Origin: an uncultured Eubacteriales bacterium
Lineage (GTDB): Bacteria; Bacillota; Clostridia; Christensenellales; CAG-917
Assembly (NCBI GenBank): GCA_900549225.1
Contig: URNP01000030.1
Coordinates: 1-15,817 of the forward strand
Length of the DNA: 15,817 nucleotides
Direction: 5' to 3'
The position numbers were made by a program, and so were the translations under genes. Position 1 is the first letter of the stretch. The number at the start of each line of letters is the position of its first letter. Shown piece by piece: positions 7,077-12,927 of the stretch. A model generated the notes under the pieces. It worked only from the letters and a program-made list of their open reading frames with translations. It was not told the origin of the DNA and did not search any database.

Positions 7077-7093
7077 CATACAATAATTGTATG
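7077..7093. promoter_or_regulatory. 17-bp perfect palindrome at the start of the ytxC-like gene
   Basis: CATACAATAATTGTATG is an 8-bp inverted repeat around a single central A. Its last three bases are the preferred ATG of the next gene. It could be a repressor operator or an mRNA hairpin that masks the start. Confidence 0.45.
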
Positions 7094-7804
7094 TGGTCAA
7101 ACGTGATTAGCATCGGCAAAGAATACCAAAAAGAAATAGACTATATTCTCAAAAAACTTCAAAGCACCAAAGACGTATCGTACGCAACCGAAGAAAACGA
7201 GGAAAGGATATGGATATATCTTGCGTCGTCGTGCGACGTGGCGCAAAAAATCGAAAACGAAATGTACGAGATGCTCGGAGTGGTGTTTTTGTCATTTCTG
7301 AAACTCAGATTCTTTCTTGAAAGACTGCCGATGAGAAATATGTCGCAAGCAAAGTGCGCGCTTTTAAGTTCGATGCTGCACTTCGACAAAGAGTTCGAGC
7401 AAAACGTGATTGCAAAGACTTTGTCCGACTGTATGGACTACAACGTGGACGGAGTGTTCAATTTCCGTTTGCGCTCGCTTAAAGAAGCGTGGAGCGAAGT
7501 TGCAGAGGTTGCGGCAAGACTGCTCGAAGGAAGCGACGGGGAAAAAGACGTCTTTGATATCGCGACGTTCATCGCCGGAAGCGAAAGCGGAAGAAATCGT
7601 ATTGCAACGGACGGAAAGAAAGTGGAGAATCTCACTCAAAGACGACAAGTGGAAATCGTGCGGTTATTTGACGAGGAAGAATATAATCTAATAAACGCAG
7701 TAATAAAAGAAAAGCCTTGCGAGATTTTGCTCAAAGGTCACTCGGTGTCCGACGTAATGCAAAATACTTTGCGAAAAATCGCGAAAGTTGTCGAAGAGAT
7801 ATAA
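7091..7804 (+). CDS. divergent YtxC-like protein (putative sporulation family)
   Basis: This 237-residue protein is predicted cytosolic, with no signal peptide or clear membrane segment. The C-terminal half resembles the YtxC family of spore formers. An FNFRL motif at about 123-127 leads into a long acidic helix (about 128-147). A variable stretch follows, then LFDEEEYNLINAVIKEKP and a final strand-helix, CEILLKGHSVSDVMQNTL, at about 192-227. The Cys cluster I recall at the end of some relatives is missing. Start choice is uncertain. ATG 7091 fits the natural beginning of the domain and lies downstream of the terminator. ATG 7067 would add eight residues. Neither has a ribosome binding site, which is odd for this genome. 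The molecular function of YtxC is not established. The gene stands alone between the sigma operon and the restriction cassette. Confidence 0.55.
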   Translation: MWSNVISIGKEYQKEIDYILKKLQSTKDVSYATEENEERIWIYLASSCDVAQKIENEMYEMLGVVFLSFLKLRFFLERLPMRNMSQAKCALLSSMLHFDKEFEQNVIAKTLSDCMDYNVDGVFNFRLRSLKEAWSEVAEVAARLLEGSDGEKDVFDIATFIAGSESGRNRIATDGKKVENLTQRRQVEIVRLFDEEEYNLINAVIKEKPCEILLKGHSVSDVMQNTLRKIAKVVEEI

Positions 7805-7935
7805 AACACGAAAAGTGTTGCATTTTCGGCATAAATCGACCAAAAACGCCAAAAACGCCTCAAATATGATATAATAATTTGACTTAAAAACACGAAAAGT
7901 GTTAAATTGTGTCGAGCAAAAACACGAAAAGTGTG
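7805..7935. repeat. three copies of a 15-bp inverted repeat upstream of the restriction-modification genes
   Basis: AACACGAAAAGTGTT occurs at 7805-7819 and 7889-7903, and with its last base changed to G at 7921-7935. Each is a 5-bp inverted repeat around GAAAA. The second and third copies start 32 bp apart, about three helical turns. No further copy was noticed elsewhere in the window. Copy 2 lies inside a promoter spacer and copy 3 just after the predicted start point, so they look like operators rather than terminators; none is followed by a T-tract. Confidence 0.85.
7879..7907 (+). promoter_or_regulatory. upstream promoter of the restriction-modification operon with an operator in its spacer
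   Basis: TTGACT (7879-7884), a 17-bp spacer and TTAAAT (7902-7907). The spacer holds almost all of repeat copy 2, and copy 3 begins about 7 bp after the expected start point near 7914. A factor bound to the repeats would block polymerase. The -10 matches consensus at four of six bases. Confidence 0.45.
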
Positions 7936-7994
7936 TTGATGTTTTGACGTATACATAATTTGGACAGGCAAAATATTTATTATTTTTAACAAGA

Positions 7995-8030
7995 ATATTC
8001 CTTGCTATTATTCTCGAGTTGGAATATAAT
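7995..8030 (+). promoter_or_regulatory. proximal promoter of the restriction-modification operon
   Basis: TTGCTA at 8002-8007, a 17-bp spacer and a perfect TATAAT at 8025-8030, with a predicted start near 8037, about 22 nt before the ATG. An inverted repeat flanks the core: ATATTCC at 7995-8001 and GGAATAT at 8021-8027, the latter overlapping the -10. That could be a second operator. Confidence 0.6.
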
Positions 8031-8058
8031 AGTCTTGATATTATTTTGAGGTGATAGC

Positions 8059-9126
8059 ATGTTGAGTTTTATTTCGGCAAAAGAAGCAGCGGAAAAATGG
8101 AATATTACACAAAGGCGTGTTTCTGTGTTGTGTAGCGAAAACAGAATAAACGGCGCAATGATGGTTGGCAATATGTGGATTATCCCGTCAAATGCCGAAA
8201 AACCGATTGATAAAAGATCCGTTCGCTATGAAAAGTCAAGAAGTGTTACGCTTAAACCTTTTGTAAAATGGGTAGGCGGAAAAAGCCAACTCGTTGAGCA
8301 AATCGAAAAAATGCTCCCGGCAGCAGGAAAAAAAGTTTTGACAAAATATGCCGAACCTATGGTTGGCGGTGGTGCATTGTTTTTCAGCATACTTTCCAAA
8401 TATGATTTTGAAGAATTGTATATCAGCGATATAAATGCCGAACTTATAAATGCATATCAAGCCGTTAAAGATGATGTGGATAATTTGATTGCAAAACTTA
8501 ACGAAATGCAAATGCTGTTTTTGCCTATGGACGAAAACGGCAGAAAATATTTCTACTATACCGTTCGTGAACGATTCAATGTAACGACATTAACCGAAGA
8601 AACCGCAACTGAAAAGGCGGCACAGTTTATTTTCCTGAATAAAACATGCTTTAACGGACTTTATCGCGTAAACAGAAAAGGGCAATTTAACGTTCCTATG
8701 GGGGCGTATAAAAATCCGACTATTTGCGATGATGAAAATTTGCGCAATATACACGAGGCGTTGCAAAACGTTACGATCGTTTGTGGCGATTATTCGTTGT
8801 CGAAATCGTTTATAGATAAGGATACGTTTGTATATCTCGATCCGCCGTATCGCCCGATTTCCGAAACATCTGCTTTTACGGCTTACAATTCAGACGCATT
8901 TGACGACGAGGAACAAATAAGACTATCAAAGTTTATTGATGAAATCAATCTTTCGGGAGCAAAAATTGTTTTAAGCAATTCGGATCCGAAAAATATTAAC
9001 GAAGAAGATAATTTCTTTGATGATTTGTACAAAAATTACAAAATAAATCGTGTTGTAGCAAGCAGAGCAATAAACAGTAAAGGCGACAAACGCGGGAAAA
9101 TAAGCGAATTGCTCATTTGCAATTAA
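8059..9126 (+). CDS. HTH-fused Dam-type DNA adenine N6-methyltransferase
   Basis: This 355-residue protein is the first gene of the restriction-modification operon. Residues 1-50 form a helix-turn-helix of the excisionase/HTH_17 type: ISAKEAAEKWNITQRRV, then a short wing ending MWIIPSNAEKP. Residues 66-355 are an alpha-class adenine methyltransferase of the Dam/DpnM group. Motif X is KWVGGKSQL (70-78), motif I is AEPMVGGGALFF (98-109), the Dam-like NKTCFNGLYRVNRKGQFN lies at 194-211, and the catalytic DPPY is at 261-264. The protein should methylate adenine in the cassette's target and protect the host from the nuclease. GATC or a longer site containing it is plausible for this group but not proven. 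GAGGTGAT upstream supports the start. The HTH makes the protein a candidate repressor of its own operon. Confidence 0.92.
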   Translation: MLSFISAKEAAEKWNITQRRVSVLCSENRINGAMMVGNMWIIPSNAEKPIDKRSVRYEKSRSVTLKPFVKWVGGKSQLVEQIEKMLPAAGKKVLTKYAEPMVGGGALFFSILSKYDFEELYISDINAELINAYQAVKDDVDNLIAKLNEMQMLFLPMDENGRKYFYYTVRERFNVTTLTEETATEKAAQFIFLNKTCFNGLYRVNRKGQFNVPMGAYKNPTICDDENLRNIHEALQNVTIVCGDYSLSKSFIDKDTFVYLDPPYRPISETSAFTAYNSDAFDDEEQIRLSKFIDEINLSGAKIVLSNSDPKNINEEDNFFDDLYKNYKINRVVASRAINSKGDKRGKISELLICN

Positions 9127-9137
9127 GGAGTGTAAAT

Positions 9138-9677
9138 ATGATAAAGAGTGGTAAAGGTGGCGGAAATACAAGAACGGGTTTGGTATTTGAGGGCAAAACT
9201 GATTTGTCTACTTTTCTAACTCAACAACCACATTATTCAGTTGTTGGTCATGATGTTTTCTTTGACGATAAAAAGGTGGCCGAGGTTTATAAAAAACACA
9301 GTTTTTATTCGGTATTTCTCAAGAATCTTGAGATTGATTGGACAAAACATATTTCTAAACGTTTATTGCCCGATGATAGCATTTTTGTATTATTGAATAA
9401 CGTTTTGTTCATTATTGAATGCAAACATCAAGAAGTTGCGGGTTCTGTCGATGAAAAATTGCAAACATGCGATTTTAAGAAGAAACAATACAAGAAGCTA
9501 ATGTCTGCGGCAAACATCGATGTTGAATACATTTATTTGTTGGATAATTGGTTTAGAAAAGAACAATACTCAGATGTGCTGGATTATATTCATTCTGTCG
9601 GGTGTGACTATTATTTTGAATATATTCCATTGACTAGATTAGGCTTGCCTGTTCCGCCTGAACTCATTGAAGACTAA
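9138..9677 (+). CDS. small PD-(D/E)XK nuclease, probable type II restriction endonuclease
   Basis: This 179-residue protein is encoded between two DNA methyltransferases, 11 nt after the first and 5 nt before the second, so it is almost certainly the restriction enzyme. The core reads LLPDDSIFVLLNNVLFIIEC plus K, giving P78-D79 on one strand and E94-x-K96 on the next, the PD-(D/E)XK catalytic layout. GSVDEKLQTCDFKKKQY (102-118) follows, which I take to be a conserved helix of this subfamily. The remaining half is a helix/strand mixture with VEYIYLLDNWF and ends without an extra domain. It is short for a type II enzyme (usually about 200-350). ATG 9138 has AAGGAG at a good distance; an earlier GTG/TTG-type start inside the previous gene is not needed. 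The recognition site cannot be deduced. Confidence 0.72.
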   Translation: MIKSGKGGGNTRTGLVFEGKTDLSTFLTQQPHYSVVGHDVFFDDKKVAEVYKKHSFYSVFLKNLEIDWTKHISKRLLPDDSIFVLLNNVLFIIECKHQEVAGSVDEKLQTCDFKKKQYKKLMSAANIDVEYIYLLDNWFRKEQYSDVLDYIHSVGCDYYFEYIPLTRLGLPVPPELIED

Positions 9678-9682
9678 TACTC

Positions 9683-10426
9683 ATGATAAAGAAAAATATA
9701 CCGCTACAGCCCGAAAATTTCGAACTCGAAACAAATACTGTTTGGTCATTTCCCGATCGTGGCAAATGGGCAACGCACGACGCTAAATATCGTGGAAATT
9801 GGTCACCGTATATTCCGAGAAACGTAATTCTGCGTTATTCGAAAGAGAACGACACTGTTTTGGATCAGTTCGTCGGTGGCGGCACCACTGCTGTTGAGGC
9901 AAAACTGACAGGCAGAAATTTTATCGGTGTTGATATTAACCCAAACGCGCTTGAAATTACAAAAAGCAAATTGAATTTCGAGTGTGAATTTAATCCGACG
10001 ATAAATATTATCCAAGACGATGCGCGTAATCTTTCTATGATTGCCGATAATTCGATTGACCTTATCTGCACGCACCCGCCGTATGCCGATATTATTCATT
10101 ACAGCGAAAATATTGACGGCGATATGTCGCTTATGCCGATGAAAGATTTTTTATTTGAAATCGGCAAAGTCGCAGAAGAATGCTATCGGGTATTGAAAAA
10201 GGACAAGTTTTGCGCTATACTTATGGGCGATATGCGCAAAAAAGGTATGGTTCAACCACTTGCTTTTGAAACAATGCGTATTTTTGAAATGGCAGGGTTC
10301 AAAACGAAAGAAATTATAATCAAAGAACAACACAACTGCAAAGCCACGGGATATTGGAAAACAAACAGCATAAAGTTTAACTTTCTCTTACTCGCACACG
10401 AGTATTTGTTCGTGTTTAAAAAATGA
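9683..10426 (+). CDS. second DNA methyltransferase of the cassette (THPPY type)
   Basis: This is a 247-residue AdoMet-dependent DNA methyltransferase of the N4-cytosine/N6-adenine superfamily. WSFPDRGKWATHDAKYRGNW (21-40) precedes the AdoMet-binding motif I, VLDQFVGGGTT (59-69), with its acidic partner in GVDIN (82-86). The catalytic motif IV is THPPY (130-134), followed by ADIIHYS. Motif I before motif IV is the reverse of the common beta-class order, and HPPY differs from the DPPY of the first enzyme. The two methyltransferases are therefore not duplicates. The start lies 5 nt after the nuclease stop with only a weak GAAG, so translation is probably coupled. A role in modifying the second strand of an asymmetric site, or a second base, is an inference. 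A THPPY enzyme could methylate either amino base. Confidence 0.82.
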   Translation: MIKKNIPLQPENFELETNTVWSFPDRGKWATHDAKYRGNWSPYIPRNVILRYSKENDTVLDQFVGGGTTAVEAKLTGRNFIGVDINPNALEITKSKLNFECEFNPTINIIQDDARNLSMIADNSIDLICTHPPYADIIHYSENIDGDMSLMPMKDFLFEIGKVAEECYRVLKKDKFCAILMGDMRKKGMVQPLAFETMRIFEMAGFKTKEIIIKEQHNCKATGYWKTNSIKFNFLLLAHEYLFVFKK

Positions 10427-10455
10427 ATGTCCCCGCGATTTAAAAGAGCAAAAAG

Positions 10456-10482
10456 AAAAGGCAGGCAAAACGCCTGCCTTTT
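10456..10482. terminator. bidirectional terminator between the restriction cassette and serA
   Basis: A perfect 11-bp stem, AAAAGGCAGGC (10456-10466) with GCCTGCCTTTT (10472-10482), encloses AAAAC. The stem itself supplies T-runs on both strands. On the minus strand it continues into TTTTCTTTTT, a strong tail for serA. Confidence 0.9.
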
Positions 10483-10497
10483 GAGTGGATGAAGATA

Positions 10498-11583
10498 TCA
10501 ATATACCTTTCTTGCTTTTATGACGTCGTCGCCGCTCAAGGTCAACTCGTCTTCGGTGTCGACAATTGTGTAACGAAGTCCGTTTCTCGTTGCGCTGATG
10601 CCGCCGAATCTGTTTTCGCCCGTATCCGTTGATATGACCGTGTAGCGATGAGTCGCGCTCTTGGGGGCTTTGAGATTGGGAAGATTGACCGAATTGGTGA
10701 TATTGCCGTTTTCGATATAATCTTTAAGCTCGGTCGCAGCCATAACCGCACAATTGTCTTCGGCTTCTTGAGTCGACGCTCCGAGGTGTGGTATTGCGAC
10801 GATGCCGCTTGTGCCGACGGACTCTTCGCCGGGAAAATCGACGACGTACTTGCGAATTTTTTTGCTTTGCAATGCCGATTTGATTGCCGCTACGTCGCAA
10901 AGTTCGCCGCGAGCCGCATTGACGAGAATAACTCCGTCTTTCATCGTGGCTATCGATTGCTCGTTGACAAGTCCTTTGGTGTCGGGAGTCATCGGCATAT
11001 GCAAAGTGACGAAGTCGGCGTCAGACCAACTTGCTTTCATATCGTCGAATATGGTGACGAAGGGAATTTCTTCTTTTGCCGCTTGGGGGATGAAAGGGTC
11101 GTAACCGACTACGTTCATACCCAAAGCGTGCGCCGAGATTGCCACTTTTCTGCCTATTGCGCCGAGACCCAAAACACAAAGTGTTTTGCCTGCGATTTCG
11201 TTGCCTGCGAATTGGCTCTTGCCTTTTTCAACTTGCTTTGCAACGTCGTCGCCTTTAAGGGTGCTTGCCCAGTTTATCGCTTCGCTGATATTGCGCGCGC
11301 CGATGATGAGTGCGGCAATGACGAGTTCCTTGACGGCATTTGCGTTTGCGCCCGGTGTGTTGAACACGCATACGCCTTTCTTTGCGTAATCCGCATGCGG
11401 AATATTGTTGACGCCTGCGCCCGCTCTTGCCACTGCCAAGACGGAAGAGGGAAGCGCGTATTCGTCCATTTTGAAGGAGCGAACGAGGATTCCGACGGGG
11501 TTTTCGCTCGTATCGGTGACGTTGTAACCTCCAAGGACGGGATTTGCGAGTTTGGATATAGAATTGAGTTTCAAAACGTCCAT
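10498..11583 (-). CDS. serA: D-3-phosphoglycerate dehydrogenase, first step of serine synthesis
   Basis: This enzyme oxidises 3-phosphoglycerate to 3-phosphohydroxypyruvate with NAD. It has 361 residues from ATG 11583, which follows GAGG; a longer frame into serC has no ribosome site. The substrate domain contains RAGAGVNNI (53-61). The NAD-binding fold has GLGAIG (139-144) with acidic D162 downstream. Catalytic residues of the D-2-hydroxyacid dehydrogenase family are visible: R225 in NAARGE, the acid at 253-254 and H266 in PHLGAST. The C-terminal region (about 311-361) keeps the first strand (HRYTVIST) and the last strands (LRYTIVDTEDE) of an ACT-like domain but is only about 50 residues, shorter than the usual 70. 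Serine feedback may therefore be altered. It is 13 nt downstream of serC, in the same operon. Confidence 0.92.
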   Translation of the reverse strand: MDVLKLNSISKLANPVLGGYNVTDTSENPVGILVRSFKMDEYALPSSVLAVARAGAGVNNIPHADYAKKGVCVFNTPGANANAVKELVIAALIIGARNISEAINWASTLKGDDVAKQVEKGKSQFAGNEIAGKTLCVLGLGAIGRKVAISAHALGMNVVGYDPFIPQAAKEEIPFVTIFDDMKASWSDADFVTLHMPMTPDTKGLVNEQSIATMKDGVILVNAARGELCDVAAIKSALQSKKIRKYVVDFPGEESVGTSGIVAIPHLGASTQEAEDNCAVMAATELKDYIENGNITNSVNLPNLKAPKSATHRYTVISTDTGENRFGGISATRNGLRYTIVDTEDELTLSGDDVIKARKVY

Positions 11584-11596
11584 ATAATACCTCGCT

Positions 11597-12673
11597 TTAT
11601 TTGTTTTCAAGTTCAAACTTCTTCATAAAGTCGATGAGCGCTTTTACGCCTTCGACGGGCATTGCGTTGTAAATGGACGCTCTCATGCCGCCGACGAGTT
11701 TGTGCCCTTTGAGGCTGACGAGCCCTGCTTGCTCGGCTTCTTTGACGAATTTGGCGTTGAGTTCGTCGCTCGGCGATACGAAGGGAACGTTCATAAGAGA
11801 ACGGCTCTCTTTTTCAACGAAGTTCTCGTAGAAATCGCTCTCGTCGATGAAGTCGTAGAGCATTTTTGCCTTTTCGCGATTGATCTGTTCCATGACCTTG
11901 ACTCCGCCGAGTTTTTTGAGGTGACGAAGGTTGAGCATCATCATGTAAATCGACCAGCACGGAGGCGTGTTGTAAAGGCTGTTCGCATCGATTTGCGTGC
12001 GATATTTGAGCATAGTGGGGCAAATGGGAAGTTCGCCGCCGAGCATATCGTCTTTGACGATAACGAGCGTTACGCCTGCGGGAGCAAGATTCTTTTGCGC
12101 GCCCGCGTAGATGAGAGAATACTTGCTTGGATCGATAACCTCGCTCATTATGCACGAGGACAAGTCCGCAACGAGAGGTACGTCGCCCGTGTCGGGAAGA
12201 GTGTTGTATTTAAGACCGAAAATCGTGTTGTTTTCGGTGATATGAACGTAACTTGCGTCTTGTCTGAAATCATTGCGAGTGGTCTTGGGAATATAAGTGA
12301 ATTTTTTGTCTTCGCTTGACGCTACGAGGCGAATATCGCCGTATTTTTGCGCTTCTTTGTACGCTTTCTTTGCAAAGTTGCCCGTGACGATATAGTCCGC
12401 TTTTCCCGTCTTGAGAAGGTTGAGGGGGATCGCTTCAAACTGCGTGGACGCGCCGCCTTGCACCATTATGACGTGATAATCGTCGGGCAAATTCATAAGT
12501 TCACGCACCAAATCGAGCGCTTCGTTGTTGATGGCGTCGTACCACTTGGAGCGGTGACTCATCTCCATTACGCTCATCCCCGAACCGTTGTAATCGGCTA
12601 TGTTTCTGCCTGCTTCCTCGATGACTTCGAGCGGGAGCATACTCGGGCCTGCCGAGAAATTGTAAACTCTCAT
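11597..12673 (-). CDS. serC: phosphoserine aminotransferase
   Basis: This PLP enzyme converts 3-phosphohydroxypyruvate and glutamate to phosphoserine and 2-oxoglutarate, the second step of serine synthesis; the family also serves pyridoxal phosphate synthesis in some bacteria. Its 358 residues match the usual length of about 360. It starts with the hallmark VYNFSAGPSMLP and has the phosphate-binding HR-S region at 40-42 and QGGAST at 72-77. The PLP lysine is K194 in YAGAQKNLAPAG, and the strand before it contains the cofactor aspartate in VADLSS (D170). The start at 12673 follows AAGGAGA. It is first in a two-gene operon with serA; no serB was found here. A promoter with a palindromic spacer precedes it. 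Confidence 0.96.
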   Translation of the reverse strand: MRVYNFSAGPSMLPLEVIEEAGRNIADYNGSGMSVMEMSHRSKWYDAINNEALDLVRELMNLPDDYHVIMVQGGASTQFEAIPLNLLKTGKADYIVTGNFAKKAYKEAQKYGDIRLVASSEDKKFTYIPKTTRNDFRQDASYVHITENNTIFGLKYNTLPDTGDVPLVADLSSCIMSEVIDPSKYSLIYAGAQKNLAPAGVTLVIVKDDMLGGELPICPTMLKYRTQIDANSLYNTPPCWSIYMMMLNLRHLKKLGGVKVMEQINREKAKMLYDFIDESDFYENFVEKESRSLMNVPFVSPSDELNAKFVKEAEQAGLVSLKGHKLVGGMRASIYNAMPVEGVKALIDFMKKFELENK

Positions 12674-12730
12674 AAAATTCTCCTTTTTCGTGTCATAATC
12701 GCTATGAAATAAGCGATTCGATATACTATA

Positions 12731-12759
12731 ATCGTAAAGGCAAAACTAGGTTTTGTAAA
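12731..12759 (-). promoter_or_regulatory. serC-serA promoter with a palindrome in the spacer
   Basis: Minus strand TTTACA (12759-12754), 17 bp and TACGAT (12736-12731). The spacer contains the inverted repeat CAAAAC-TAG-GTTTTG (12741-12755), well placed for a repressor. The leader would be about 50 nt, too short for a T-box. Confidence 0.5.
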
Positions 12760-12809
12760 GATATTTTTTCGATTTAAGGCGTTGATTTTGACGCTTTTGG
12801 ACGAAACTC

Positions 12810-12838
12810 TTGCGTGTAAGGTAAAAATAGTGTAAGAT
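12810..12838 (+). promoter_or_regulatory. candidate promoter of the ribonuclease J gene
   Basis: TTGCGT (12810-12815), a 17-bp spacer and TAAGAT (12833-12838). The predicted start near 12845 gives a leader of about 83 nt. Confidence 0.45.
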
Positions 12839-12872
12839 TAATTAATAATTAATAATGAATATTAGTAATTGA

Positions 12873-12914
12873 GGGTGGGGCTTGCCACACACCCCGATCT
12901 AAAATAAGTATTTT
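12873..12914 (+). other. two small hairpins in the ribonuclease J leader
   Basis: GGGTG (12873-12877) pairs with CACCC (12890-12894), with a further short GG/CC pairing inside. AAAATA (12901-12906) pairs with TATTTT (12909-12914), directly before the GGAG ribosome site at 12916-12919. They may influence translation or mRNA decay; no known riboswitch class was recognised. Confidence 0.4.
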
Positions 12915-12927
12915 CGGAGTTATATAT

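Noticed and set aside
7034..7090. An earlier start of the ytxC-like gene at 7034 (TTG) or 7067 (ATG)
   Set aside because: The TTG lies inside the terminator tail. The ATG at 7067 is possible but has no ribosome site, and the domain seems to begin at 7091.
7805..7935. CRISPR array
   Set aside because: There are only three 15-bp repeats with unequal spacing (84 and 32 bp), no spacers of constant length and no cas genes.
7805..7935. NrdR boxes
   Set aside because: ACAC and GTGT ends are shared, but the interval is 5 bp rather than the longer AT-rich centre of NrdR boxes, and no ribonucleotide reductase gene is near.
9117..9137. Nuclease start inside the end of the first methyltransferase gene
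   Set aside because: ATG 9138 has AAGGAG at proper spacing; the upstream start codon would overlap the preceding gene without one.
10648..11628. A 326-codon open frame opposite serA
   Set aside because: Composition is Cys/Arg/Phe-rich and no family is recognisable, while serA on the other strand has full catalytic motifs.
12674..12730. T-box or other riboswitch controlling serC
   Set aside because: The predicted leader is only about 50 nt and has no T-box sequence or terminator/antiterminator pair.
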